Source of the DNA: Streptomyces viridiviolaceus
Lineage (GTDB): Bacteria > Actinomycetota > Actinomycetes > Streptomycetales > Streptomycetaceae
Length of the DNA stretch: 64,000 bases
NCBI RefSeq assembly: GCF_014650995.1
Contig: NZ_BMWA01000033.1
Location: forward strand, 1 to 64,000
Direction of reading: 5' to 3'
Shown: positions 40,471-49,321 of the stretch, one piece after another
Position numbering within the stretch: the first letter of the stretch is position 1
Layout: each line of letters begins with the position of its first letter
The notes under the pieces: generated by a model
What the model was told of the DNA's origin: nothing
Database searches by the model: none
Seen by the model: the letters and a program-made list of their open reading frames with translations, nothing else
Translations under genes and position numbers: made by a program

Positions 40471-41193
40471 GTGGCTACCGATCAGACCCAGCCGTCCTCC
40501 GCCGGTGACGCAGCGATCGAGTCCGTGAGCGTCCTCAACGAGGAGTCCCGGCGGCAGATGTTCGCCTTCATCCGGCGCGCCCGCCGCCCGGTCACCCGGG
40601 ACGAGGCCGCCGCCAGCGTGGGGATCTCGCGCAAGCTCGCCGCCTTCCACCTGGACAAGCTCGTCGACGCCGGACTGCTGCGCGCCCGGTACGGCGCCCC
40701 CGGTGGCGTCCGCAAGGTCGGTCGTCAGCCCAAGGTCTACGAACCCACCGACGCCGACATCCGCGTCAGCATCCCCGACCGCCGCCATGAACTGCTCGCC
40801 GACCTGTTCCTCCAGGCGATCGTGACCGAAGGCGAGGACGAGACCGCCGCGGAAGCCGCCGTACGCACGGCCCGGCAGCGTGGCCGGGAACTCGGCCAGA
40901 CCCAGCGGGAGCAGACCCGCCCCGGCCGGCTGGGCGCCGAACGCGGCCTCACCGCCTGCGAGCGCATGCTCGACCAGCACGGCTTCGAACCCTTCCGCGA
41001 GGAACCCACCGGGCTGCGCCTGCGCAACTGCCCGTTCCACCCCCTCGCGGCCAAGGCCCCGGATCTGGTGTGCGGCATGAACCACGCCTTCCTCACCGGC
41101 TACCTGGAGACCATGGAGATCACCGGCGTCCAGGCCGTCCTCGCCCCCCGCCCAGGCGAATGCTGCGTCCAGATCGAACCCGAACAGGCGTAG
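40471..41193 (+). CDS. HTH regulator with SufR-like cysteine-rich domain
   Basis: The GTG at 40471 gives 240 residues. Residues about 20-90 are a winged helix of the ArsR/SufR style (RRQMFAFIRRARRPVTRDEA, ASVGISRKLAAFHLDKLVDA, with a RYGAPGGVRKVGRQPKVYEP wing). The C-terminal part contains Cys187, Cys201 and Cys231/232 in LRNCPFHPLAAKAPDLVCGM and GECCVQI, the spacing seen in SufR-type Fe-S sensors. It may therefore sense iron-sulphur status, oxidants or nitric oxide (inference). It is divergent from the DUF2231/membrane-protein/folE genes with a dyad between, making these its likely targets. Confidence 0.85.
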   Translation: MATDQTQPSSAGDAAIESVSVLNEESRRQMFAFIRRARRPVTRDEAAASVGISRKLAAFHLDKLVDAGLLRARYGAPGGVRKVGRQPKVYEPTDADIRVSIPDRRHELLADLFLQAIVTEGEDETAAEAAVRTARQRGRELGQTQREQTRPGRLGAERGLTACERMLDQHGFEPFREEPTGLRLRNCPFHPLAAKAPDLVCGMNHAFLTGYLETMEITGVQAVLAPRPGECCVQIEPEQA

Positions 41194-41687
41194 AGCCCGG
41201 TACAGGCGGACGAGGTCGCGCTTGGCGCCGATGCCGCCGGTAGCGACGGTCACGGCCTGGGCGAACAGTTGCAAGTCACCTGTCGCCTCCCGGCTGCTGG
41301 CGACTCCTCGTGGTGCGGGGTCCTTGACCAGGAGGGCGCCGCGGGTAGCGGACCAGCTGCTCTGGCGGCGGCCGGCCACCCGTCAGGCGGGGCAGACCGC
41401 GGCCCGCTGCCTGGATGCCGCCGTCATCGATCCTTCGCGTCCCGCAGGCGGTGCCTTCGGCCGGTGATCGATCCGGCCGGGGTTGTCCAGAACGAGACGT
41501 GTACTGGTCATGTACTGCGGGGCATCCCCTCCCTGGCGTACGGGGTCAGGACGGATGCCGCCTGCAGCAGCACGGGACGACGTCCGAGCCATCAGCGTGT
41601 AGCGGGCGTGGCTGTCATGGGGCGTGCACCCCATTCCGTTCCACTGAGCCTTTTCCAACCTTGCGCTGGGGTGGCGACTGGCCCCCC
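41194..41687. other. Gap with a coding-like remnant on minus
   Basis: Minus strand at about 41180-41310 reads GDLQLFAQAVTVATGGIGAK and RDLVRLYRALRL with strong GC3 codon use, as in real genes, but the frame runs into the antisense of the regulator gene without a proper end. It is probably the broken end of an unrecognised gene. Nothing else is supported. Confidence 0.4.
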
Positions 41688-42356
41688 TCAGGGGCAGATG
41701 TTGCTGTTCACGAAAGGTGGCTGATTCGGCTTGACAGAAACCCCGGCCATCGACCGCACGCCGACCCCGATGGCATGTTCGTCCGCGGCAAAATCCGGGC
41801 TATGCGGTATCCCGTTGTGGCCAGCATCCGGGTTGGCGACGCCGAGGATGAACATCGCTCCCGGCACGCGCTGCACGAACAGCGCGAAGTCCTCGCCGTT
41901 GAAGGGGAAGGCTGCATGCTGCACCGTGACCGCATGGGCGCCGAGCACACCACGCAGGTGTGCGGCCGCCGCGCTGAGCTCGGGAGAGCAGACCATGGCG
42001 GGGAAGGGCTCCCCTGCAAAGGTGATCCGGGCGTCCGGCAGCGAATCCACCGCGCTCCGCAACTCGTTCCTGATCTCGGCGTACCGGCTGTCGGGCCAGG
42101 CGCGCAGCCAGGCCCGTATCTCTGCGCCCTCATCGGTCGTGGTCAGTTGGGATTGCACGAAGACGAAGCGCGCCAACGGACCGGCTGGCGTCTGCAGGTC
42201 TTTGAATAGTTGCCGGAACTCTCCGAGTGACTGTGGACAGCGGATCGTGGAGAACTCATTGATCAGGTCGGCCAGCTGCTGCCCATCGTCGTTGGCCGAG
42301 GCTCCCGACAGCTCGATCCGGAGTTGATCCTGCCCCGGCAGCCCCGTGCTCGGCAT
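41688..42356 (-). pseudogene. M20-family amidohydrolase, N-terminally truncated
   Basis: The 222-codon frame contains only the dimerisation domain (LRIELSGASANDDGQQLADL) and the C-terminal part of the catalytic domain (HAAFPFNGEDFALFVQRVPG, AMFILGVANPDAG, GIPHSPDFAADEHAIGVGVR) of an M20 peptidase/amidohydrolase. The first metal-binding half (about 170 residues with H-x-D and D/E ligands) is absent, replaced by a transposase relic directly upstream. It should be inactive. The intact part still has the C-terminal metal-ligand His (GIPHSPDF). Confidence 0.8.
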
Positions 42357-42379
42357 GACCGCGAACGTGCCAACCGGCA

Positions 42380-42859
42380 GCGGACCGCAGTGCAGCGCGT
42401 AGATCTCCTGCGGCGCGGTCCGCTCAAGACAGCCGTCCTTTCAACCTCGGCCAGCGCGGCGAGGATGCCGTGCGTACGGGTGGCCTTGATGTCGTGGATC
42501 GCCCCAGGCAGCGCGGGCGACGCCCACAGGAGCTCGCCGAACGGGTCGGTGATCACCTGCAAGTTCCTCCCGTGCCGCTTGTGCTTGCCGGAGTAGAAGG
42601 GCCGGTCGGCAGCGATACGGCCGATCGGCAGCAGGATGACGTACGCCTTGGCGGCGGCGAGCTGTATCGCCACGGTGAGAGTCGGGGCGAGCGTGGCGCG
42701 GACCTCAATGGCCTCGGTGACGTAGCGGTGCACTGCGGCCAGGCCGACGCCGAAGCCGACGGAAAGCTGGGCGAAGGTGTGGCGCAGCGCAGGTGGGCCA
42801 GGGCGCGCAAGGCCTGTCGTCCGCAGCCAAGCCGCCGCCGGCGAGTGCCGATCGCGCAC
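42380..42859 (-). pseudogene. DDE transposase (IS5-like, DDE_Tnp_4 type), internally damaged
   Basis: The frame reads RHTFAQLSVGFGVGLAAVHR (HTH), AKAYVILLPIGRIAADRPFY, SGKHKRHGRNLQVITDPFGE and LLWASPALPGAIHDIKATRT, the typical HTH_Tnp_4/DDE_Tnp_4 transposase of streptomycetes. Around AKAYVI-L the normal DGT with the first catalytic Asp is deleted, and after GILAALAEVE the frame no longer matches. Its left end directly abuts the truncated M20 gene, suggesting that insertion or a deletion next to it removed the N-terminus of that gene. Confidence 0.75.
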
Positions 42860-42899
42860 CGTTGGGCGGCCAGTTCGCGACGCAGCAGCCGAAGTGCCG

Positions 42900-43090
42900 A
42901 TGTTGGGGCTGTCCAGACCCGAGCCCCTGCACGCCTATTTGCGCTGGGGCAACGTCAATGCCCGCCACCCCGACGTCCTGGCCGCTCAACGCCGCCACGC
43001 GCCCGCGTCCGCAGCGAGAAAGGCCTCCGCCGGGGTGGGCGCCCACTCGCTGCCGCCTGGTGGACCACCGCGCCGGACGCCCCGGCCATA
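42900..43090 (+). pseudogene. Possible transposase fragment
   Basis: Plus strand gives LHAYLRWGNVNARHPDVLAA plus QRR and, in another frame, ARVRSEKGLRRGGRPLAAA. I recall YLRWRN-NARHPDVLAAQRRER-type ends in Streptomyces transposases or rearrangement-associated ORFs, but cannot assign the family with certainty. Confidence 0.35.
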
Positions 43091-43118
43091 GCTCAGCGTT
43101 ATGTCGTGAACCTTCCCA

Positions 43119-43685
43119 TCAAGCGGGTGGAACCCGACGGGCAGGAACTTCGAAGACGAGTTCGCGACCGTCCTCCTCGTCCCACTGCTCTCCGACCTCA
43201 ACGAAGCCGAAGCCTGAGATCGTGGCCAGGGATGCCGCGTTGTCGGGGCTGATCGTCGCCCGCACCGTCGTGACTGCGGTTTCGGCTGCTGCCCGGCGGA
43301 GCAACTCGATCAGTGCGGATCGGGCATATCCCTGGCGACGGAAGTCGGGAGCAATGGAGTAGCCGATCTCGACCATGCCGACCTCATCAGGCGGTCCGTG
43401 GAACCCGGCATGTCCGACGACGAGACCCTTGTCGCCGACGACCGCTTGTCGCACCATCCACCGCGCCTGGCCCGGATCGGCGGCCATCTGGTCGAGCCGG
43501 AACTGCCATAGCCACCGTGCTCTATCGGTCACGAAGTACTTGGTCAGCGAAACCCCGGCCACCCTGCTGGCTTCGGACAGGTCACCATCGAGCAGAGCGG
43601 ACATCGCCCCGCCGGCCAGCTCGACAAAACGTACACACTTCGGGCTCCGCGTGAACGGCCCCCGGTAATCGGCTTCATCTGTCAT
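43119..43685 (-). CDS. GNAT-family N-acetyltransferase
   Basis: The 188-residue protein has a GNAT domain in its second half: GLVVGHAGFHGPPDEVGMVE, IGYSIAPDFRRQGYARSALI with the acetyl-CoA loop R-R-Q-G-Y-A, then VRATISPDNAASLATISGFG and FVEVGEQWDEEDG. The pattern is of the RimJ/RimL-like small-molecule acetyltransferase branch. The N-terminal 60 residues (LAGGAMSALLDGDLSEASRV) resemble the substrate-side part of these. Substrate unknown. It sits between transposase remnants yet is intact, with start ATG at 43685. Confidence 0.88.
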   Translation of the reverse strand: MTDEADYRGPFTRSPKCVRFVELAGGAMSALLDGDLSEASRVAGVSLTKYFVTDRARWLWQFRLDQMAADPGQARWMVRQAVVGDKGLVVGHAGFHGPPDEVGMVEIGYSIAPDFRRQGYARSALIELLRRAAAETAVTTVRATISPDNAASLATISGFGFVEVGEQWDEEDGRELVFEVPARRVPPA

Positions 43686-43854
43686 CTTCGGATGCTCGCC
43701 GACTCACTCAATGGGCGTCCAACGATTTCGAAGCAGCCCAACATCCACCCCGCGAAGTCATCCACCACCACTCCCCCACCCCGGTGAATCTTCCCGGTCA
43801 AGCACTCGTAGGACTCTGTTAGGTCTTCCGGTTCGCCTTGTCCCTGGGCAGGTT

Positions 43855-44370
43855 GGATGTGTGCGCCCCGCCGACAAGGCTGTCGAGCGTCCGATCCGGG
43901 CGGCTGCCTCGGCCGAGCAGGGCTGGTGGAACGGGATACTGCCCGACTGCTGGCTGCTGGCTGCTGGCTGCTGGTCGAGTGGCCCGCAGAGGCCGAGGCT
44001 CCCACCGACTACTGGCTGTCCAGCCTGCCGGCGATGCCCCGATCGTCGTTCTGGTCCGTCTGGCCAAGGCCCGCTGGCGCATTGAGCACGACTATCGCGA
44101 GCTCAAGCACGGCCTGGTCCTGGACCACTTCGAAGGCCGGTCCTGACCGGGTTGGCACCACCACGTCGCCCTCGTGACCGCCGCCCATGCCTTCCTCGCC
44201 GAACAGCGCCTGGCCTCAAAAGCACCTGGACCGCACTCACCCTCTATCAGACCCTCGATGCCCTCCAGGACACCTTGAGGTGCTGGACCGGCATCTGCAC
44301 CGCCCGCCACCAGCCCATTCCCACCAGGACCACGACACCAAGATCAAGACAGACCCAACGGAGTCCTATT
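43855..44370 (+). pseudogene. IS701-family transposase, C-terminal part, frameshifted
   Basis: In order and in changing frames the plus strand reads VRPADKAVERPIRAAASAEQ, WPAEAEAPTDYWLSSLPA, then RLAKARWRIEHDYRELKHGL (the Y-x2-K/E-containing catalytic end), then VALVTAAHAFLAEQRLASKA and a C-terminal ALQDTLRCWTGIC. This is the C-terminal third of an IS701 transposase. Four tandem copies of CTGCTGG at 43947-43974 lie just before a frame change and explain one of the shifts. Confidence 0.8.
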
Positions 44371-45307
44371 AAGCCGCTGCGGCGCGGAAGGCGCTGGGGC
44401 TCAGGCCCCGATGACGTTTGAAAGCGGCGCTGAAGCCGAAGGCATCGGCGTAGCCGACAGATTTGGCGATCTGAGCGATGGCGAGGTCGGTGTCGGAGAG
44501 GAGCGTCTCGGCCTCGTCCATGCGGCATTCGGTCAGGTAGGTCAGCGGTGGGCGGCCCATCACCTCGGTGAATCGTTTGGCGAACAGCGCCCGGGAGACA
44601 CCGGATTCGGCGGCGAGCGCTGCTACCGTCCACCTCTCGGAGGGCCGGGCATGGAAGGCTTGGAGAGCGGGGGCGAGCATCGGGTCGGCCAGGCCGCGGT
44701 ACCAGTCCGGGGCGTCCGAGCTCGCCTGCTCGAACCAGGTGCGCAGCGTGCACACCAGGGCCCAGTCCAGGAGTCGGTCCATCAGCGCCTGCGAGCCGGC
44801 CGAGCGCAGGGCGGCGTCGGCGGCGGCCGTCTCCAGCCAGGCGCAGACCTCGGTGTCCTCGTTGATCACTAGCACTGGCGGCAAGCCGCGCAGCAGTCGT
44901 TCATGGCGACGGCCCGAGGCACGGTAGGCGCCCACGATCAGTGCGGTCGCTCCGTCCGGATCGTTGCCCCAGCGGATGCCGCCGAGCTCCTGGGCGGTGC
45001 ATGCGGCATCTGCTGTGAAGCAGGCGATTTCGTACTCGACGTGTGGGCGATTGAAGGAGGTCGGCCGATCCGCGAGGTGAAACGGGTCGGGGCCGCGCAC
45101 GATGGCCGTGTCGCCGACGCCGACCGCTTGTTCGGTGCCATCGGGCAGTAGCAGGGTGCCGCCGCCGCGCAGCACGCTGACCATGGTGAGCGGGGCGCCG
45201 TCGGCGAAGCGGATGGTCCAGGGCGCTTCCAGCACGGCGTGGCTGACGACCGAGCCCTCGGCCCGGATGCCACTGAGCAGAGAACTCAAAGGATCCACGG
45301 GCATCAT
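44369..45307 (-). CDS. AraC-family regulator with cupin domain
   Basis: Starting at the ATG at 45307 the protein has 312 residues: an N-terminal cupin-type ligand-binding domain (WTIRFADGAPLTMVSVLRGG, GTLLLPDGTEQAVGVGDTAI) and a C-terminal AraC double HTH (WTVAALAAESGVSRALFAKR, IAKSVGYADAFGFSAAFKRH with the classic second helix). It is transcribed divergently from a quinone reductase-like gene with about 100 bases between, a common pair in actinomycetes where the regulator controls the oxidoreductase. The inducer is unknown. Confidence 0.93.
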   Translation of the reverse strand: MMPVDPLSSLLSGIRAEGSVVSHAVLEAPWTIRFADGAPLTMVSVLRGGGTLLLPDGTEQAVGVGDTAIVRGPDPFHLADRPTSFNRPHVEYEIACFTADAACTAQELGGIRWGNDPDGATALIVGAYRASGRRHERLLRGLPPVLVINEDTEVCAWLETAAADAALRSAGSQALMDRLLDWALVCTLRTWFEQASSDAPDWYRGLADPMLAPALQAFHARPSERWTVAALAAESGVSRALFAKRFTEVMGRPPLTYLTECRMDEAETLLSDTDLAIAQIAKSVGYADAFGFSAAFKRHRGLSPSAFRAAAA

Positions 45308-45411
45308 CGTAGACGGACTCCTATGCGATGGAGCGTTTCTCCCATGGATCATCCAATCGATCACGCGTGTACTGGACTGGCAGAACCGACCGGGACCAGC
45401 CAGGAGAAACC

Positions 45412-46092
45412 ATGTCGCACCTCAACAGCGCAGCCAGGACCGCCCTTGTGGTCGTCGCACACCACCGCACCGATTCCCTCACCGCGCACACCGCCCGCCG
45501 TACCGCTGCACAACTCGATACCGCCGGATACGACGTCGACCTGCTCGACCTGCACGCGGAAGGGTTCGACCCGCGGATGAACGTGGCGGACCAGCCTGAC
45601 TGGGGCAATCGGGAGAAGCCGTACTCGGACGAAGTCCGGGCCCATATGCAGCGCATCCTCAACGCCGATGTCGTCGTCGCCGTGTTCCCCGTGTACTGGC
45701 AGAGCGTGCCCGCCCTCCTCAAGGGCTGGATCGATCGAGTGTGGAACTACGGTTTCGCCTACGGCCGCAGCAAGCCCCGCCTGGCAGGCAAGCGCATGCT
45801 GTGGCTGGGCCTGGCCGGTGCCACCTCTGACGATCCCATCACGGAAGGGATGCAGGCCGTACTGGAGACCAACTTGAGCGAAGGCATCGCCTACTACTGC
45901 GGGTTCTCCCACTCCTCCGTCGCCCTCCTCCCCGACGCCGAGGAGCGCCCGCAGCGCCTCGACGCCGAGGGCAATCTGCTGGTCGGCGACGCGGTCGCGG
46001 GGGCCGAGCGCGAGGCACAGTACACCGAGTTCGACCGCCGCGCGAGGAAGGCAGTGGAAGGGTTCCTTGCGGCGGAACTGGTGACGGCCTGA
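45412..46092 (+). CDS. NAD(P)H:quinone oxidoreductase, flavodoxin-like
   Basis: From the ATG at 45412 (CAGGAG upstream) the protein has 226 residues. It belongs to the NQO1/MdaB family: ALVVVAHHRTDSLTAHTARR at the N-terminus (FAD/FMN phosphate loop), DLLDLHAEGFDPRMN, DVVVAVFPVYWQSVPALLKG with the catalytic P-x-Y-W loop, and WIDRVWNYGFAYG. These enzymes reduce quinones by two electrons, avoiding radical formation. Paired divergently with the AraC regulator. Confidence 0.92.
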   Translation: MSHLNSAARTALVVVAHHRTDSLTAHTARRTAAQLDTAGYDVDLLDLHAEGFDPRMNVADQPDWGNREKPYSDEVRAHMQRILNADVVVAVFPVYWQSVPALLKGWIDRVWNYGFAYGRSKPRLAGKRMLWLGLAGATSDDPITEGMQAVLETNLSEGIAYYCGFSHSSVALLPDAEERPQRLDAEGNLLVGDAVAGAEREAQYTEFDRRARKAVEGFLAAELVTA

Positions 46093-46572
46093 GGATCACG
46101 GCAGCGGCGGCGTTACAGGCTGGTGCCCCGTTGGTCCTTGCCTGCAACGCTGCACGGAACAGATCACTGCCGTGGAGCTGTTCGGCGGGACCGTCTTCGC
46201 TGACGACACGATCGTCAAGGTGACCATCCACGTCCGACGCTGCCCCCACGGTCAGCACGGTCAGCATGCGAAACGCCCCGTCCCCGGCAGCTGCAACGCC
46301 GGGCACGGGGCATTGTCTATCCGCCGGCCATCCGAGCGGACGATGTCCACGACGGACAGGCGCCGGGTGAGCCGGTTGATCACGTAGACGACGGACATCT
46401 GCCCCATGGAGGCGGCGCGGACGTCCTCGCCTTCCGGGTTGCCGACGTTCCACCAGGACCGACCCTGTCTCGGCCACGTGCTGGTCGGCGGTGGTTGCTG
46501 GTGGCACCTGCCGGGCCTGCTTGCGCCATCACCGAGGGCGGGGCGGGCCCTTCCGCTTGTCCGGGGTCCGGG
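46093..46572. other. Gap with terminator and a weak coding-like remnant
   Basis: Besides the hairpin at 46275-46312, minus strand 46290-46400 reads MSVVYVINRLTRRLSVVDIV with plausible codon use; it might be the tail of a lost RelE-like or other small gene, but no complete frame exists. Confidence 0.4.
46275..46312. terminator. Hairpin terminator
   Basis: GCCCCGTCCCCGGC pairs with GCCGGGCACGGGGC with one mismatch; AAAC before and ATT after add a weak T/A flank on both strands. It probably ends both the quinone reductase gene and the convergent TetR gene. Confidence 0.75.
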
Positions 46573-47133
46573 TCAGCGCGTGGTGTCGAGGAGGACGCGG
46601 GCGGCGGCCTTCGCCTGGGCAGCCGGTTCGGCGGAGCCGGTGATGCCCGCGACGACCATGGCGCCGTTGGCGAGCAGGGACAGCTGGTCGGCGAGGACGA
46701 GAGGGGCGCCGAGAGCGTCGGTCTGCTCGGCGAAGTACGCCCGCAGGGCCTCCTTGTGGTCGCGGGAGATCGCGGCGACCGCCGGAGAGACCCCGCCGAG
46801 CTCCCCGAAGCCGTTGATGAAGGCACAGCCACGGAACTCGGGCTCCGCGAACCAGGCGGCGAGCCAGTCGAAGACCGCGAGGGCCCGCTCGTACGGCCCG
46901 TCGGCGGTCCGCTCGCCGTGTGCGGCGAGGGAGCTCCGTACGGCCTCGTCGCGGCGCCGCAGGACGGCCTCGACCAGCAGGTCCTTGGAGGGGAAGAGCT
47001 GGTAGAGCCGTTTGAGCGAGACCCCCGAGGCGCTGCGGATGGCGTCCATGCCGACCGCCTGCACCCCGCGTGCGTCGAAAAGCCGCTGGGCGGTGTCGAG
47101 CACCTTCAGTTCCGCGGTTTCCGCGTCCGACAT
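46573..47133 (-). CDS. TetR-family transcriptional repressor
   Basis: A 186-residue TetR protein. The HTH is at residues about 8-55: VLDTAQRLFDARGVQAVGMD, IRSASGVSLKRLYQLFPSKD. The C-terminal ligand domain has YERALAVFDWLAAWFAEPEF and RGCAFINGFGELG, features of the subgroup with a C-F/I-N motif. It is divergent from the hydrolase gene; two near-identical palindromes (GGAGAAC-n4-GTTCTCC) lie in the gap, so it represses itself and the hydrolase (strong inference). Confidence 0.94.
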   Translation of the reverse strand: MSDAETAELKVLDTAQRLFDARGVQAVGMDAIRSASGVSLKRLYQLFPSKDLLVEAVLRRRDEAVRSSLAAHGERTADGPYERALAVFDWLAAWFAEPEFRGCAFINGFGELGGVSPAVAAISRDHKEALRAYFAEQTDALGAPLVLADQLSLLANGAMVVAGITGSAEPAAQAKAAARVLLDTTR

Positions 47134-47149
47134 CCCTCACCCCTTGCAC

Positions 47150-47203
47150 GGAGAACCATCGTTCTCCTACTCTACAGGACATCGGGAGAACGATCGTTCT
47201 CCC
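47150..47203. promoter_or_regulatory. Two TetR operators
   Basis: GGAGAACCATCGTTCTCC (47150-47167) has one asymmetric base; GGGAGAACGATCGTTCTCCC (47184-47203) is a perfect palindrome. They are spaced 35 bases centre to centre in the divergent TetR/hydrolase gap. Confidence 0.85.
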
Positions 47204-47229
47204 GACCGCTCACGGAACGGGGAGCACCC

Positions 47230-48102
47230 ATGTCCGCCTTCGCCACGCGCGCCCACACCACCACCGTCGACGGCCTCGACGTCTTCTACCGGGAGGCCGG
47301 TGACCCGGCCAACCCCACCCTCGTCCTGCTGCACGGCTTCCCGTCCAGCTCGCACATGTACCGCGGACTGATGGCCGACCTCGCTGACGCGTACCACCTG
47401 ATCGCACCCGACCACATCGGCTTCGGCTTCTCGGCCGCACCCTCCGTCGAGGACTTCCCCTACAGCTTCGAGAAACTCACCGAGATCACCCTCGGCCTCA
47501 TCGACCAGCTGGGCATCGACCGCTTCGCCCTCTACATCCAGGACTACGGCGCCCCCATCGGCCTCCGCATCGCCTCCCGCCGGCCCGAGCGGATCACCGC
47601 GATCGTCACCCAGAGCGGCAACGCCTACCTGGAGGGCTTCACCCCCTTCTGGGACGTCCTCTTCGCCCACGCCAAGGACCGGGCGGCCAACGAGGCCGCC
47701 GTCCGCGAACTCCTCACCGCCGAGGCCACCCGCTGGCAATACACCCACGGCGTCCCCGCCGACCGGCTCGACCGGATCGGCCCCGAGACCTGGACCCTCG
47801 ACCAGGCCGGCCTCGACCGGCCCGGCAACAAGGAGATCCAGCTCCAGCTCTTCTGGGACTACCAGTTCAACCTGGACGGCTACCCGGTCTTCCAGGAGTA
47901 CTTCCGCACCCACCGGCCCCCGCTGCTCGCCGCCTGGGGACGCGGGGACGAGATCTTCGGCCCCGCGGGCGCCGAAGCCTTCACCCGGGACCTGCCGGAC
48001 GCCGAGATCCACCTCCTGGACGCCGGGCACTTCGCCCTGGAGACGCACGGCCCGGAGATCGCCGCGCTGGTCAGGGACTTCCTGGGCCGCCACGTGAAGT
48101 GA
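47230..48102 (+). CDS. Alpha/beta hydrolase (haloalkane dehalogenase/epoxide hydrolase group)
   Basis: The 290-residue protein has HGFPSSSHMYRGLMADLADA (oxyanion region), APDHIGFGFSAAP, then YIQDYGAPIGLRIASRRPER, where the nucleophile is Asp in Q-D-Y-G-A, as in haloalkane dehalogenases and epoxide hydrolases rather than Ser hydrolases. A lid domain (about 140-210) follows, then WGRGDEIFGPAGAEAF with the acid and DAGHFALETHGPE with the catalytic His. Start ATG at 47230 with GGAG upstream. TetR-controlled, so inducible, probably by its substrate; that substrate is unknown. Confidence 0.92.
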   Translation: MSAFATRAHTTTVDGLDVFYREAGDPANPTLVLLHGFPSSSHMYRGLMADLADAYHLIAPDHIGFGFSAAPSVEDFPYSFEKLTEITLGLIDQLGIDRFALYIQDYGAPIGLRIASRRPERITAIVTQSGNAYLEGFTPFWDVLFAHAKDRAANEAAVRELLTAEATRWQYTHGVPADRLDRIGPETWTLDQAGLDRPGNKEIQLQLFWDYQFNLDGYPVFQEYFRTHRPPLLAAWGRGDEIFGPAGAEAFTRDLPDAEIHLLDAGHFALETHGPEIAALVRDFLGRHVK

Positions 48103-48332
48103 AGCGGGGCTGTCGGGCCCGGAGCCGGTGACCGGGGTGCCGGGAGGGCACGTAAGGTCAGGGAATGCGTGGGACGGGCGAGCTGAAGGCGCCGTCGAAC
48201 CGTTCACCGACCGGCTGTGAGCCGCCCCGCAGAGCCGCCTCCAGCGGGGCGCGGCGGACGAAGGACTTGCCCTGGCGCGCAAGTTCGGCAGGGGGAGACG
48301 CCGGGATCTGAGAGTGGGAAGGTGGTTGTGAC

Positions 48333-48752
48333 ATGACGGAGGCTGCCCCTCGGCCGCCCGCGTCGGCGGAACTCGAAGCGGCCCTGCGGTCACTGGGCGT
48401 GGCGGACCCCGCGCCGCACGAGCGGTGGGACAGTGACGGATGGGTGGCGGACTGGGACGGTGACGTCCACGGTCACGACGTGTACGTCCTCGTCATGGGC
48501 GCCCGCAATCACCCCGAGAGCGCACGGCTCATGCTGGACGATTTCACGTTCGAGGACGTGCGCACGGAGCACGTGGGGGAACTGGTGCGCAAGGCGTTCA
48601 CCGGAGGCGCCAGGGTGACTCGGCGCCGCGTGCTGCTGGCCAGGCAGCTCGTCCTCGAAGTCCGGGCGGGCTCGGCGGAGTACTCGGCGAGCGTGGGCGG
48701 CGACTCCGTGGAGGATCTGTCCACCTGGGCGAGGCCCCTGGCCACGCCGTAG
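48333..48752 (+). CDS. Hypothetical protein of 139 residues
   Basis: The frame has good codon bias, a GGAAGG-containing sequence about 15 bases before the ATG and a mixed alpha/beta composition: WDSDGWVADWDGDVHGHDVY, VLVMGARNHPESARLMLDDF, then VRTEHVGELVRKAFTGGARV and VLEVRAGSAEYSASVGGDS. No family is recognised. No signal peptide or membrane helix. Isolated. Confidence 0.65.
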   Translation: MTEAAPRPPASAELEAALRSLGVADPAPHERWDSDGWVADWDGDVHGHDVYVLVMGARNHPESARLMLDDFTFEDVRTEHVGELVRKAFTGGARVTRRRVLLARQLVLEVRAGSAEYSASVGGDSVEDLSTWARPLATP

Positions 48753-48876
48753 GGGGACGGCCCGGGATCCCGGTCGGACACCGGAGCCCGGGCCGTCACA
48801 GCAGCGCCGGGGCGCAGGCGCAGGGCCACGTCCACGCCCGTCCCACCCGGGCCTCCCCCTCCGGCAGCGCCATCCC

Positions 48877-49048
48877 CGAGAAGGCCGATCAACAGCGCCA
48901 CCTGCTGAGCCAAGACCCACGGGACGGCGCACCACCAGGGTTCGAGCGACAGACCTACCGCCGTCGCAAGACCATCGAGCACTGCTGCACCCGGCTCATG
49001 GGCTTCCGCTGCATCCCGACGAGATACGACAAGATCGCCACCGGGTGA
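48877..49048 (+). pseudogene. IS5-family transposase, C-terminal fragment
   Basis: Plus strand gives KADQQRHLLSQDPRDG, then FERQTYRRRKTIEHCCTRLM and GFRCIPTRYDKIATG before TGA. This is the typical YRRRNTIERCFNRLKGFRGIATRYDKTA end of streptomycete IS5-group transposases, with the third catalytic residue region (E in IEHC). The N-terminal part is missing. Confidence 0.75.
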
Positions 49049-49321
49049 CCGCCCCATATCTCGCGTTGCGGGGCACGGTGCCGGGTGGTCGAATCGAATT
49101 GTCTTGCACAAGCGATGCTGCCGCCAGTCCAAGGACCGCACTGCGTGTCGGCGCCGGCCATCCTGCACCGGCTGCTGCTCGGCACGCTGTGGATCTGCGG
49201 GCGTGGAGGACTGCTGACGCCGCCGCAAGGCATGAGCCTTTCGGCTATCACCTGCTCAGCAGTGCAGGTCTTGCCGACCGCCGTGGAGGCTGTGGTCGGC
49301 CAGCACGTCAGGGAGTACAAG

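Noticed and set aside
46290..46400. Possible RelE-like toxin tail on minus (MSVVYVINRLTRRLSVVDIV)
   Set aside because: Only about 35 codons, no antitoxin beside it and no convincing catalytic residues; left as an unassigned remnant.
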